Assembly (NCBI GenBank): GCA_009668015.1
Contig: WJYB01000014.1
Span: forward strand, 1 to 64,000
Direction of reading: 5' to 3'
Source of the DNA: Enterobacteriaceae bacterium RIT714
GTDB taxonomy: Bacteria > Pseudomonadota > Gammaproteobacteria > Enterobacterales > Enterobacteriaceae
DNA length: 64,000 nt
This document shows positions 1 through 9,044 of the stretch, piece by piece. The notes under the pieces were generated by a model. It searched no databases. It was not told the DNA's origin and saw nothing but the letters and a program-made list of their open reading frames with translations. The position numbers were made by a program, and so were the translations under genes. Each line of letters opens with the position of its first letter. Position 1 is the stretch's first letter.

Positions 1-350
1 GGTAAAAGTTGAAATGCATTGTGATAAATGTCCTTTCAGCGCCGGGCTGGCAGTGAATAATTCTGTTTTGCGATATGTTTTTTTATGCTTGCATGTTGAT
101 TTTTTATTCACTGATGTATGCCATCAATGGCGAACTTATCAAAAATTGCCTGACCTGAAGTGAAATATTGTGTGATGAACAAAAATGTTATGGGCAGGGA
201 ATGCAAATAAAGGTAACGATATTTAAATAAATATTTTTTTAATATCCTTAATAAAAGTCAGGGAGCAATGTAACTGGATATTCAAAGTAAAGTGGATTAC
301 CATATTGCACTATTGCTTGTGATATCAACTCATAAAAGGTCTTCGGTAAT
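1..350. promoter_or_regulatory. AT-rich region upstream of stpA
   Basis: This 350-base stretch has no credible gene. It becomes very AT-rich from about 170 to 250, as expected for an H-NS/StpA-responsive promoter region, and ends at the stpA start. No specific operator was identified. Transcription of stpA presumably starts here; that is inferred from position only. Confidence 0.4.
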
Positions 351-755
351 ATGTCTTCAATGTTACAAAATCTTAATAATATCCGTACCCTTCGCGCAAT
401 GGCGCGTGAATTCTCAATTGACGTGCTTGAAGAAATGCTGGAAAAATTCCGCATCGTTACGGAAGAAAAACGTAATGAGCAAGACGAAATGCAGCAACAG
501 CAGGCAGAGCAACAGCAGAAAATTAATGCTCTGCTGGAACTGATGAAAGCCGATGGTATTTCCCCGGAAGACTTACTGGGTAAAGAAGTGCTGAAAGGCG
601 CGAGCCAGCCGCAAAAACGTCAGGCGCGTGAAGCGAAATACCGTTTTACTGACCTGAATGGTGAAGAAAAAACCTGGACCGGTCAGGGACGTACGCCGAA
701 GCCGATTGCAAATGCGCTGGCAAACGGTAAATCACTGGATGATTTCTTAATCTAA
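351..755 (+). CDS. stpA: StpA, H-NS-like nucleoid-associated protein
   Basis: A 134-residue H-NS family protein, the same length as E. coli StpA. StpA binds curved AT-rich DNA, silences horizontally acquired genes, forms heteromers with H-NS and has RNA chaperone activity. The N-terminal oligomerisation helix (about 1-65) is followed by a Gln/Glu-rich linker. The C-terminal DNA-binding loop reads TWTGQGRTPKPI near residues 104-115 and the protein ends in DDFLI. The start RTLRAMAREFS resembles StpA, and the yqaE neighbour fits the E. coli stpA locus. Several gene blocks in this window (TPS locus, adhesin, cas3, island) are plausible targets for this class of silencer, but that is inference. 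H-NS itself is the main alternative; the linker favours StpA. Confidence 0.9.
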   Translation: MSSMLQNLNNIRTLRAMAREFSIDVLEEMLEKFRIVTEEKRNEQDEMQQQQAEQQQKINALLELMKADGISPEDLLGKEVLKGASQPQKRQAREAKYRFTDLNGEEKTWTGQGRTPKPIANALANGKSLDDFLI

Positions 756-765
756 GTATTTCCGC

Positions 766-786
766 AGGGCGGTATCACGCCGCCCT
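766..786. terminator. Hairpin between convergent stpA and DUF2158 genes
   Basis: A 7-bp GC-rich stem (AGGGCGG / CCGCCCT) with a 7-base loop lies just after the stpA stop and just after the stop of the opposing small gene. Its position suggests a bidirectional terminator, although no strong T-tract follows. Confidence 0.45.
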
Positions 787-791
787 GAACA

Positions 792-971
792 TTAGCAGAC
801 GCCGAAATCGCCGTCTTCTTTATAAAGCGTGACATCTGCCGCCTTCAGCGTGTGCTTTTCTCCCTGCTCATTATTCGCCTGCACCGCGACGATCTGATCG
901 TCATGCACTTCGACGACTTTTAGCTTTGGCCCGCCCATACGCGGCTGCACAAGATCTCCAACTGTAAACAT
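792..971 (-). CDS. Small DUF2158 (YodC-like) protein
   Basis: A 59-residue protein beginning MFTVGDLVQPRMGGPKLKV. The pattern 'GDxVxLxxGGPxMxV' followed by short beta strands is typical of the DUF2158/YodC family, small SH3-like-barrel proteins of unknown function. A strong ribosome site (GGAGG) lies about 7 bases before the ATG, which supports this being a real gene. It converges on stpA with a shared hairpin. No function can be assigned beyond the family. Confidence 0.75.
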   Translation of the reverse strand: MFTVGDLVQPRMGGPKLKVVEVHDDQIVAVQANNEQGEKHTLKAADVTLYKEDGDFGVC

Positions 972-1235
972 CTTTACCTCCTCATTGTTGTTGTCATGAT
1001 TACCTTAGCCCACGTCCGACAGCCGGTACAGTCGATATGACCGATTACTGCTAAAGCGTCGCCCTGCGTGCCGCTTAATGAGTAAGCGGATTCTTAATCA
1101 TGCGGTTAAACCGGTGTAAAGAGGGTAAAAGAGCGTAAAAGCGAAGCCGTGAGATGGCAGACCACGCTAAACTGGCTACGCTTAGAGATAAATCTCTTTT
1201 TTTACAATTACCTGTTTAGCTTGTATGGAGAATGT

Positions 1236-1394
1236 ATGGGTTTCTGGCGTGTTGTTTTTACCATTATTTTACCGCCGCTGGGCGTGCTGCTTGGCAAGGG
1301 TTTCGGCTGGGCGTTTATTTTGAATATCATTCTGACGCTGCTCGGTTACATCCCCGGGCTTATCCACGCATTCTGGGTGCAGACCCGCAATTAA
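1236..1394 (+). CDS. yqaE: YqaE, PMP3/UPF0057 family membrane peptide
   Basis: A 52-residue hydrophobic peptide with two membrane helices (about 4-22 and 25-48). It carries the PMP3/UPF0057 pattern PPLGVLLGKGFGWAFILNIILT. Members are stress-related proteolipids of the inner membrane, thought in yeast to affect membrane potential. The internal ATG at 1236 is chosen over the ATG at 1149 because the family starts there and a GGAGAA ribosome site precedes it. E. coli yqaE also lies close to stpA, which supports the identification. Confidence 0.85.
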   Translation: MGFWRVVFTIILPPLGVLLGKGFGWAFILNIILTLLGYIPGLIHAFWVQTRN

Positions 1395-1399
1395 TCGCT

Positions 1400-2329
1400 T
1401 TAATGGCGGAAGAGTAAATCGCGATAAATTCCGGTCAGAACTCCTTTCGGTCCAAACTCCTGTTTGATCCAGCGGGTCACCTGGCCGGTAGCCGCATGTT
1501 GCGTCGCCAGCAGCATGCGGGAATCCTGGCGTGGATTATTAATCCGCCTCGTCACCAGCAGCCCATCTTCCACCGCCTCTCTGGCCATATGTTCCGGCAA
1601 AAATCCAATCCCTTCGCCCAGAATCTGACACTGACATTTAGTATTAAAGTCCGGGACCAGAATGGCCTCCTGACCGTGCAACAGCCAGCCCACTTTTTTA
1701 TTAATCGTATGCGCCGTATCTTCGACCATGATATTGGGATACAGACGCAGCTGGCTCTCGGCGATGGGTTCGGGCGCAAACGCCAGCGGGTGTTGGGGGG
1801 AAATGGCAAACACCCAACGTATCGCCCCAATTTCGGTGTAATCAATTCCGCCGCCGTCGAGCAGTGTATCCGGTGCGCCAATCGCGATATTCGCCTGGTT
1901 GTTGATAATCGAATCCCAGACGCCGTTATACACCTCGGTCGTGACCGTGATCTGGCAGGTCGGAAACTGCTTTTTCAGGACCTGTAACAGTCTTGCGGTA
2001 TGGCGCGGGGTATAGAGAAGCTGGTTGATACAGATCCGCACTCGCGCTTCGATCCCCTGCGAAATGGTATCAATCCCGCGCTTGATGGCGTGAAAGTCGT
2101 TCAGCAGATCGGTCGCTTTGCGGTAAAAGTAAAATCCGGATTCGGTCAGCTCAATGCTGCGGGTATTACGCACGAACAGCACTACGTCCAGCCCGGTTTC
2201 CATGCGTTTGATAGTGTAGCTAATGGCGGATGTGGTCACGCCCAGCTCTTCAGCCGCTTTGCTGAAACTGCCGAACCGCGCGGCGGTGGTAAACGCCAGC
2301 AGGTTCTCTTCTGTGAAAATAGAATTCAT
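1400..2329 (-). CDS. yahB: LysR-family regulator YahB
   Basis: A 309-residue LysR-type regulator. The winged helix-turn-helix is at about residues 3-62 (AARFGSFSKAAEELGVTTSAISYTI), followed by a substrate-binding effector domain. Start, length and sequence pattern fit E. coli YahB, and the neighbouring yahD, yahF, yahG, yahI and yahJ homologues support it. The ATG at 2329 is preferred over the one at 2350 because the family begins MNSIFTEENL. It is transcribed away from yahD and probably regulates the adjacent catabolic cluster; the effector is unknown. It is distantly related to AllS of allantoin metabolism. Confidence 0.85.
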   Translation of the reverse strand: MNSIFTEENLLAFTTAARFGSFSKAAEELGVTTSAISYTIKRMETGLDVVLFVRNTRSIELTESGFYFYRKATDLLNDFHAIKRGIDTISQGIEARVRICINQLLYTPRHTARLLQVLKKQFPTCQITVTTEVYNGVWDSIINNQANIAIGAPDTLLDGGGIDYTEIGAIRWVFAISPQHPLAFAPEPIAESQLRLYPNIMVEDTAHTINKKVGWLLHGQEAILVPDFNTKCQCQILGEGIGFLPEHMAREAVEDGLLVTRRINNPRQDSRMLLATQHAATGQVTRWIKQEFGPKGVLTGIYRDLLFRH

Positions 2330-2697
2330 ATCGCTCACTCTGTGCAACATGGCGCTGCGCCATTGTTGAATCTATTTGTAATTGCCGCTTACAGCAATCA
2401 GTTTTGAACAAAATTTAACACTGCGGTTACAACTCATTTGAACAGAATCACACTTCTGCTATTTTCTTTCAGGCCGCGTCTGACAAGGGATGTCGAGCCA
2501 TAAGCAGAATGCGCTTCTGCGAAGAAAAAGCGCGCCAAAGATAAGAAAAACATTGCACCCACGCACGTTCTGGCTTGATTGTTAATTTTAATTCAATAAT
2601 CACGAAGCTTACGATGAATGATATTTAAGCGGATTCTTTTCTTACAGGGCTGTTGCTATTCTCAGGTCATCAGAAATGAAAACATCGGAGTCTTTAT
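2330..2697. promoter_or_regulatory. Divergent control region yahB / yahD
   Basis: About 370 bases separate the divergent LysR gene and the ankyrin gene. No gene is visible. LysR regulators usually bind such divergent regions at T-N11-A half sites; I could not single out one convincing site. The yahD start has a modest purine-rich site (CGGAG) upstream. Confidence 0.4.
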
Positions 2698-3303
2698 ATG
2701 TCTGCAAATGAACTCGTTACTGAATTTCTGCTGGCGGCAGAGCAGGGCAATACAGAGGCGCTCAAAGCCTGCCTGGCAAAAGGCGTGGATATCAATGCCA
2801 CCAACCGTCAAAAAAGAACCGCTATTATTATTGCCAGTCTGAAAAAGCATTATTCATGCGTTGAATACCTCATCTCGGCCGGTGCGGATATTGACCACCA
2901 GGATCAGACCTGTTTTAACCCGTTCTTAATTAGCTGTCTGACGGATGATTTAACCCTGCTGCGACTTGTGCTGCCTGCCAACCCCGATCTCGATCGCCTG
3001 TCCCGTTTTGGCGGCGTGGGGATTACCCCGGCAAGTGAAAAAGGGCACGTTGAGATTGTGCGCGAATTACTGACGCATACCGATATCAACGTTAACCATA
3101 CTAATTTCGTTGGCTGGACGCCGCTGCTGGAAGCGATTGTCCTCAATGACGGCGGGCCAAAACAGCAGGAGATCGTCAAACTGCTGCTCGACCACGGCGC
3201 CAATCCACACATGACCGACAAATACGGCAAATCGCCGCTCGAACTGGCGCGTGAAAAAGGCTATCACGCCATTGCCGAACTGCTGCTTGCTGCTGGCGCA
3301 TAA
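2698..3303 (+). CDS. yahD: Ankyrin-repeat protein YahD
   Basis: A 201-residue protein made of ankyrin repeats. Typical segments are GNTEALKACLAKGVDINA (about 18-35), CVEYLISAGADIDHQD, GHVEIVRELLTH, IVKLLLDHGANPHMTDKYGKSPLELA (about 160-185) and a final AELLLAAGA. The length equals E. coli YahD, also 201 residues and encoded between yahB and yahF. Ankyrin repeats mediate protein-protein contacts; no catalytic domain is present. It probably acts as an adaptor or inhibitor within the cluster, but its partner is unknown. No signal peptide is seen, so it should be cytoplasmic. Confidence 0.85.
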   Translation: MSANELVTEFLLAAEQGNTEALKACLAKGVDINATNRQKRTAIIIASLKKHYSCVEYLISAGADIDHQDQTCFNPFLISCLTDDLTLLRLVLPANPDLDRLSRFGGVGITPASEKGHVEIVRELLTHTDINVNHTNFVGWTPLLEAIVLNDGGPKQQEIVKLLLDHGANPHMTDKYGKSPLELAREKGYHAIAELLLAAGA

Positions 3304-3412
3304 CTGATTTGGCAGGCCGACTCTGGCTTGCCTGAAATAACCAATATCACCTTCTCCATCATGTCATTAACCATGATGGCGGCCCCCTTTTGCCCGAATT
3401 CGGGAGGAAATC

Positions 3413-4954
3413 ATGCCCACCAAAATCGTGATAAAAAAGAATACTTATTTTGATTCAGTCTCATTAATGTCGGTTTCCACCAAAGCGAACACATTGCCAG
3501 GCGTTGAGCAGGCCTTTGTGGCGATGGCGACGGAAATGAATAAAGGCGTATTAAAAAACCTCGGTCTGCTGACGCCGGAACTTGAGGACGCTAAAAACGG
3601 CGATCTGATGATTGTCATTAAGGGTGACGCGGCGAATGACGAAACGCTGGCGGCAATCGAAGATCTCTTTACCCGCAAAGAGAGTGGCGGCAGTCATGAA
3701 GCGCGATATGCCACGATCGCCAGCGCCAGAACGCACCGCCCCGACAGCAATCTGGCGGTGATTTCCGTTAACGGCTTATTCGCCGCCCGCGAAGCGCGAC
3801 AGGCGCTGGAAAATAATCTTAACGTCATGCTGTTCTCGGATAACGTCTCACTCGACGACGAACTGGCGCTCAAAACCCTGGCCCATGAAAAGGGGTTGCT
3901 GATGATGGGACCCGACTGTGGCACGGCGATCATTAACGGTGCGGCGTTGTGCTTTGGCAACGCGGTACGTCGCGGCCCGATTGGGATTGTCGGTGCGTCC
4001 GGTACCGGCAGCCAGGAGTTGAGCGCGCGTATTCATGAGTTTGGCGGCGGGATTTCCCAGCTTATCGGCACTGGCGGACGCGATTTGAGTGAGAAAATAG
4101 GCGGCCTGATGATGCTCGACGCCATCGCGATGCTTGAAGCCGACGACGCAACCGAGGTGATCACGCTGATCTCCAAGCCACCTGCGCCGTCAGTCGCTGA
4201 AAAAGTGCTGGCCCGCGCCCGCGCCTGTCGCAAACCGGTGGTGGTCTGTTTCCTGGGCCGCAACGCCCCGCCGGCCGATGAAGACGGGCTGCAGTTTGCA
4301 CGCGGAACCAAAGAGGCAGCGCTGAAAGCGGTACTGCTGACGGGGATTAAAAAAGAGTCTCTCGATCTGCATCCGCTCAACTGGCCGCTGATTGAAGAAG
4401 TACGCGCGCGCCTCACTCCACAGCAAAAATACATTCGCGGCCTGTTCTGCGGCGGCACGCTGTGCGACGAAGCCATGTTCGCCGCGCTGGAAAAATTCGA
4501 CGACGTCTACAGCAATATTCAGCCCGACCCGTCCAGACGCTTAGCCGATATCAACCGAAGCCAGGCGCACACCTTCCTCGATTTTGGTGATGACGATTTC
4601 ACCAACGGCAAACCGCACCCGATGATCGACCCGACCAACCGCATCAGCCGTCTGTTACAGGAGGCGCGCGATCCGGAAGTGGGCGTCATCGTGATGGATT
4701 TCGTCCTTGGCTTCGGCTCTCACGACGATCCGGTCGGGGTGATGATCGACGCCATCAGGGAGGCGCAGGCCATCGCCAAAGCGGACAACCGCCCGCTGGA
4801 GATCCTCGGCTACGTGCTGGGCACCGATCTGGATAAACCGTCGCTTTCGCAGCAGTGCCAGCTGCTCACCGATGCGGGCGTCATCTGGGCCAGCAGCAGC
4901 ACCAATACCGGATTACTGGCGCGTGAATTTGTCTGCAAAGGGGAGAAAGCCTGA
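3413..4954 (+). CDS. yahF: YahF, FdrA-type acyl-CoA synthetase-like protein
   Basis: A 513-residue FdrA-family protein with CoA-ligase-like nucleotide-binding folds. Visible features are MMGPDCGTAI (about 162-172), the Gly-rich loop GIVGASGTGSQE (about 190-202) and a second Rossmann-like half. FdrA homologues with DUF1116 partners form the oxamate carbamoyltransferase of allantoin catabolism (the AllFG type), so a carbamoyl-transfer role is likely. The substrate here is not known. It has a strong GGGAGG ribosome site, and its TGA overlaps the ATG of yahG by one base, indicating translational coupling. The yahE gene found next to it in E. coli is absent. Confidence 0.85.
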   Translation: MPTKIVIKKNTYFDSVSLMSVSTKANTLPGVEQAFVAMATEMNKGVLKNLGLLTPELEDAKNGDLMIVIKGDAANDETLAAIEDLFTRKESGGSHEARYATIASARTHRPDSNLAVISVNGLFAAREARQALENNLNVMLFSDNVSLDDELALKTLAHEKGLLMMGPDCGTAIINGAALCFGNAVRRGPIGIVGASGTGSQELSARIHEFGGGISQLIGTGGRDLSEKIGGLMMLDAIAMLEADDATEVITLISKPPAPSVAEKVLARARACRKPVVVCFLGRNAPPADEDGLQFARGTKEAALKAVLLTGIKKESLDLHPLNWPLIEEVRARLTPQQKYIRGLFCGGTLCDEAMFAALEKFDDVYSNIQPDPSRRLADINRSQAHTFLDFGDDDFTNGKPHPMIDPTNRISRLLQEARDPEVGVIVMDFVLGFGSHDDPVGVMIDAIREAQAIAKADNRPLEILGYVLGTDLDKPSLSQQCQLLTDAGVIWASSSTNTGLLAREFVCKGEKA

Positions 4955-6369
4955 TGAAAACCTTATTTAACCAGCCGCTGAACGTGATTAACGTCGGCAT
5001 TGCGATGTTCAGCGACGATCTCAAAAAACAGCACGTTCCGGTCACGCAGCTCGACTGGACGCCGCCGGGGCAGGGCAATATGCAGGTGGTGGAAGCGCTG
5101 GATCAGTTAGCGCTATCGCCGCTGTCGGACAAAATCGCCGCCGCCAACAAACTGGCGCTGGAGCGCATCATTCAGTCTCATCCGGTGCTGGTGGGCTACG
5201 ACCAGGCCATCAACGTGGTCCCGGGCATGACCCGCACCACCATTCTGCACGCCGGGCCGCCGGTGGCATGGGAGAACATGTGCGGTGCAATGCGCGGCGC
5301 AGTCACCGGAGCGCTGGTGTTTGAAGGGCTGGCTGACGATCTGGACGCCGCAGAGCGGCTGGCCGCCTCCGGCAAAATCACCTTCTCGCCGTGCCACGAA
5401 CACGACTGCGTGGGCTCGATGGCGGGCGTCACCTCGGCGTCGATGTTTATGCATATCGTCGAGAACAAAACCTACGGCAACCGCGCGTTCACCAACCTCA
5501 GCGAACAGATGGCAAAAATTCTGCGCATGGGGGCCAACGATCGGAGCGTGATCGAGCGTCTGAACTGGATGCGTGACGTACTCGGCCCGATGCTGCGCGA
5601 CGCGATGAAAATCATCGGCGAAATCGATCTGCGCTTAATGCTGGCGCAGGCGTTGCACATGGGCGACGAGTGTCATAACCGCAACAATGCCGGTACAACT
5701 CTGCTGATTCAGGCGCTGACGCCAGGGCTGATTCAGGCGGGCTATCCGGTTGAGCAGCAGCGTCAGGTGTTTGAGTTTGTCGCCAGCAGCGACTACTTCT
5801 CCGGCCCGACGTGGATGGCGATGTGTAAAGCCGCGCTGGATGCGGCGCACGGTATCGAATACAGCACCGTCGTCACCACCATGGCGCGCAACGGCTACGA
5901 GTTCGGCCTGCGCATTTCCGGCCTGCCGGGGCAGTGGTTTACCGGGCCTGCACAGCAGGTGATCGGCCCGATGTTTGCGGGTTACAAGCCAGAAGACTCC
6001 GGGCTGGATATCGGGGACAGCGCGATCACCGAAACCTACGGCATCGGCGGCTTTGCGATGGCGACGGCCCCGGCGATTGTCGCGCTGGTGGGCGGCACGG
6101 TGGACGAAGCGATCGATTTCTCGCGCCAGATGCGTGAAATCACGCTCGGCGAAAACCCGAACGTCACCATTCCGCTGCTCTCGTTTATGGGCATCCCGAC
6201 CGCAATTGATATCACCCGCGTCGCCGGAAGCGGCATTCTGCCGGTGATCAATACGGCGATTGCCCACAAAGACGCGGGCATCGGCATGATTGGGGCGGGC
6301 ATTGTCCACCCGCCATTTAGCTGTTTTGAAAAGGCGCTGTTGACCTTCCGCGATCGCTACTTTTTATAA
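4954..6369 (+). CDS. yahG: YahG, DUF1116 protein (carbamoyltransferase-like subunit)
   Basis: A 471-residue DUF1116 protein, near the size of E. coli YahG and YlbE (AllG). Conserved stretches include VVPGMTRTTILHAGPPVAWENMC (about 90-112, shown here only as a region), the His/Cys-rich SPCHEHDCVGSMAG (about 145-158) and a Gly-rich C-terminus. It overlaps yahF by one base and so probably forms a stoichiometric complex with it. By analogy with AllF/AllG it would take part in phosphorolytic carbamoyl transfer, releasing carbamoyl phosphate for the YahI kinase. That chemistry is inferred from family members. Confidence 0.83.
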   Translation: MKTLFNQPLNVINVGIAMFSDDLKKQHVPVTQLDWTPPGQGNMQVVEALDQLALSPLSDKIAAANKLALERIIQSHPVLVGYDQAINVVPGMTRTTILHAGPPVAWENMCGAMRGAVTGALVFEGLADDLDAAERLAASGKITFSPCHEHDCVGSMAGVTSASMFMHIVENKTYGNRAFTNLSEQMAKILRMGANDRSVIERLNWMRDVLGPMLRDAMKIIGEIDLRLMLAQALHMGDECHNRNNAGTTLLIQALTPGLIQAGYPVEQQRQVFEFVASSDYFSGPTWMAMCKAALDAAHGIEYSTVVTTMARNGYEFGLRISGLPGQWFTGPAQQVIGPMFAGYKPEDSGLDIGDSAITETYGIGGFAMATAPAIVALVGGTVDEAIDFSRQMREITLGENPNVTIPLLSFMGIPTAIDITRVAGSGILPVINTAIAHKDAGIGMIGAGIVHPPFSCFEKALLTFRDRYFL

Positions 6370-6380
6370 GGCAAGCATCC

Positions 6381-7925
6381 ATGAAAAGCATGAAACTGGA
6401 GTGGAAAAGAGGTGACTGGGCGGCCTATTTCGGGCTAATGACCAACAACCTGACCAATTTGCTGACCATGATGGGGCTGCTCATCTTTGTTGTCGGCATC
6501 CCGAAAGAGATTGTTTATGGACGTATCGCGCCAGCTTTCGGGCTGGCGGTACTGGTGGCCAGCATCTGCTACGCGTGGTTTGGCCTGCAGATGCAGCGCC
6601 AGACCGGGCGCACGGATGTGACGGCGCTGCCGTCTGGTCCCAGCGCACCGTCAATTTTTACCGTCACCTTTCTGGTGCTGATGCCGGTTTATCAGCAGAC
6701 CGGCGACGCGGATTTCGCCATTCAGATTGGCCTGGTGTGGTGTTTTGTTGAAGCGATGATTCTGGCGGGCGGCTCGTTTTTAGGCGAAACCATCCGCAAG
6801 ATGATCCCACGCACCGTGCTGTTGTCCTGTTTGTCCGGCCTGGGTCTGCTGCTGCTGGCGATGAACCCGATGCTGCAGGCGTTTGAAGCGCCGACGGTCT
6901 CCTTCATCGTGCTGCTGCTGATCTTCATCAACTGGTTTGGCAAAAAGCCGATCTTCGCCCGCATCCCGACCGGTCTGTTGTTATTGATCGCCGGAACCGC
7001 GCTGGCGTGGATTTCCGGTCTGCAAAGCCCGGACGCGATCAAAGCGTCGATGTCATCGTTCGGCTTCAATCCGCCAGAAGTCCACGTTGACAGTTTCATG
7101 CAGGGTCTGCCGCATGCGCTGCCGTATCTGGCCTCGGCGGTTCCACTGGGGCTGGCGAACTACATTTTTGACCTGGAGAACATCGAAAGCGCCCACGCGG
7201 CGGGAGATGAATACCCGACCCGCAAAGTGATGCTGGCGAACGGTCTGGCTTCGATGCTCGGCTGCCTGATGGGCAATCCGTTCCCGGTGACGGTTTATGT
7301 CGGCCACGCGGGATGGAAAGCGATGGGCGCCAGCATCGGTTACACGCTGGCTTCCGGGGTAACGATGTTCATTGTGCCGCTGTTCGGGCTGGGGGCGTTT
7401 ATGCTCGCCATCATTCCGATGACCGCCATCGTGCCGATTCTGGTGTTTATCGGCGTAGTCACCGCTAACCAGGTGGTGAGGGAAACGCCGAAAGTGGAGG
7501 TTCCCGTCATCTTTATCTGCCTGTTCCCGTGGATTGCCAACTGGGCGCTCACCATGATGAACAGCGTGATGGGGGCGGCGGGTACCAACGCGGCGAAGAT
7601 TGGCACCGACGTACTGCACAGCAAAGGCATCTACTACGAAGGGCTGGTGCATCTGGGCAACGGCGCACCGCTCGCCAGCATGTTATGGGGATGTATCGCG
7701 ATTTTCGCCATCATCAACAAACCGCTGCGCGGGGCGATTGCCGCGGCGGTGGGCGCACTGCTGGCGCTGTTCGGCGTCATTCACGCCCCAGTGGTCGGAT
7801 TTGCCGAAGGCAGCTCGCTGATGTTCGTGACGGCGTACCTGATGATGAGCGGCATGTTTGTGGTGAAGCACTTCCTTGATAGCCGTGAACTGGCGAGCGC
7901 TGCAGCGCCGGTTTCTGAAGCTTAA
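6381..7925 (+). CDS. NCS2-like purine/pyrimidine-type permease
   Basis: A 514-residue integral membrane protein with about 12-14 hydrophobic segments. An early TALPSGPSAPSIF motif (about 84-96) and a Gly/Ala-rich second half resemble the xanthine/uracil permease (NCS2) superfamily. It starts 11 bases after yahG and so belongs to the operon. It probably imports the compound degraded by the YahFGIJ enzymes. I do not recall this gene in the E. coli K-12 yah cluster, so it may be a lineage-specific component that hints at the substrate class. Confidence 0.75.
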   Translation: MKSMKLEWKRGDWAAYFGLMTNNLTNLLTMMGLLIFVVGIPKEIVYGRIAPAFGLAVLVASICYAWFGLQMQRQTGRTDVTALPSGPSAPSIFTVTFLVLMPVYQQTGDADFAIQIGLVWCFVEAMILAGGSFLGETIRKMIPRTVLLSCLSGLGLLLLAMNPMLQAFEAPTVSFIVLLLIFINWFGKKPIFARIPTGLLLLIAGTALAWISGLQSPDAIKASMSSFGFNPPEVHVDSFMQGLPHALPYLASAVPLGLANYIFDLENIESAHAAGDEYPTRKVMLANGLASMLGCLMGNPFPVTVYVGHAGWKAMGASIGYTLASGVTMFIVPLFGLGAFMLAIIPMTAIVPILVFIGVVTANQVVRETPKVEVPVIFICLFPWIANWALTMMNSVMGAAGTNAAKIGTDVLHSKGIYYEGLVHLGNGAPLASMLWGCIAIFAIINKPLRGAIAAAVGALLALFGVIHAPVVGFAEGSSLMFVTAYLMMSGMFVVKHFLDSRELASAAAPVSEA

Positions 7926-7929
7926 AACC

Positions 7930-8050
7930 TTTCCCCTCACCCTAACCCTCTCCCCACAGGGGAGAGGGGACGTTAGCTGCCTCGGTTCAAGGGGAAGAGG
8001 GGTCTTTTACTCCCTCGCCCCTTTGGGGAGAGGGCAGGGGTGAGGGGAAA
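7930..8050. repeat. Palindromic CCCTCACCCTAACCCTC-type repeat pair
   Basis: Between the permease and yahI lies a long inverted repeat. One end reads TTTCCCCTCACCCTAACC with a CTCTCCCC/GGGGAGAG palindrome, and the other end is the reverse, finishing in GGGTGAGGGGAAA. Related copies occur at about 10430-10530, 11363-11385 and 28111-28450. It resembles the dispersed REP-like palindromes of Enterobacteriaceae. Within an operon such elements can act as mRNA stabilisers or attenuators. Confidence 0.7.
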
Positions 8051-8078
8051 CATACCGCACCGTGATAAAGGAAAACGT

Positions 8079-9029
8079 ATGAAAGAACTCATGGTCGTTG
8101 CCATCGGTGGCAACAGCATTATCAAAGATAACGCCAGCCAGTCGATTGAACATCAGGCGCAGGCGGTAAAAGCCGTCGCCGAGTCGGTACTGGAAATGCT
8201 CGCCTCTGACTACGACATCGTCCTCACCCACGGCAACGGCCCGCAGGTGGGTCTCGATCTCAGGCGTGCAGAGATCGCCCATGAGCGCGAAGGGCTACCC
8301 TTAACGCCACTCGCCAACTGCGTGGCCGACACCCAGGGCGGGATCGGCTATCTAATCCAGCAGGCGTTGAACAATCGCCTCGCGGCACGCGGCGAGCAAA
8401 AAGCGGTCACGGTGGTCACCCAGGTGGAAGTCGATCCGCAGGATCCAGGCTTTACCCATCCGACCAAGCCCATCGGCGCTTTCTTTAGCGAAGCCCAGCG
8501 TGATGAACTGCAACGCGCTCATCCCGACTGGCATTTTGTTGAAGACTCCGGGCGCGGCTATCGTCGCGTGGTGGCTTCCCCGCAGCCGATTCGTATTGTC
8601 GAAGCTGACGCCATCAAGACGCTCACGCAAAAAGGTTTTGTGGTGATTGGCGCCGGCGGTGGCGGGATTCCGGTGATCCGCACTAAAGAAGGCGATTATC
8701 AGAGTGTGGATGCGGTGATTGATAAAGATCTCTCGACAGCGCTGCTGGCGCGGGAGATCCACGCCGATGTGCTGGTGATCACCACCGGCGTGGAGAAAGT
8801 GTGCGTCAACTTTGGCAAGCCGAACCAGCAGGCGCTGGACACGGTAAATGTGGCGCAAATGACGGGCTACATGGAAGAGGGCCATTTCCCGCCAGGCAGC
8901 ATGCTGCCAAAGATTGTTGCCAGCCTGGCGTTCCTCCATCAGGGCGGCAAACGGGTGGTGATTACCTCACCAGACTGCCTGCCCGCAGCACTGCGCGGTG
9001 AGACCGGCACCCACATTGTGAATGCGTAA
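8079..9029 (+). CDS. yahI: YahI, carbamate kinase-like protein
   Basis: A 316-residue amino acid kinase family protein, the same length as E. coli YahI. It begins MKELMVVAIGGNSI, carries THGNGPQVG (about 49-57), GAGGGGIPVI (about 202-211) and DKDLSTALLA (about 224-233), which form the nucleotide and carbamoyl-phosphate sites of carbamate kinases. The expected reaction is carbamoyl phosphate + ADP to carbamate + ATP. The ATG at 8079, after AAAGGA, is preferred over the upstream ATG at 8040, which lies in the palindromic repeat. It follows the permease and precedes yahJ by 15 bases. Confidence 0.87.
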   Translation: MKELMVVAIGGNSIIKDNASQSIEHQAQAVKAVAESVLEMLASDYDIVLTHGNGPQVGLDLRRAEIAHEREGLPLTPLANCVADTQGGIGYLIQQALNNRLAARGEQKAVTVVTQVEVDPQDPGFTHPTKPIGAFFSEAQRDELQRAHPDWHFVEDSGRGYRRVVASPQPIRIVEADAIKTLTQKGFVVIGAGGGGIPVIRTKEGDYQSVDAVIDKDLSTALLAREIHADVLVITTGVEKVCVNFGKPNQQALDTVNVAQMTGYMEEGHFPPGSMLPKIVASLAFLHQGGKRVVITSPDCLPAALRGETGTHIVNA

Positions 9030-9044
9030 CAAAAGGAAGATAAG

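Noticed and set aside
7053..7652. 199-codon minus-strand ORF inside the permease gene
   Set aside because: A shadow frame with Arg/His-rich translation typical of antisense of membrane protein genes.
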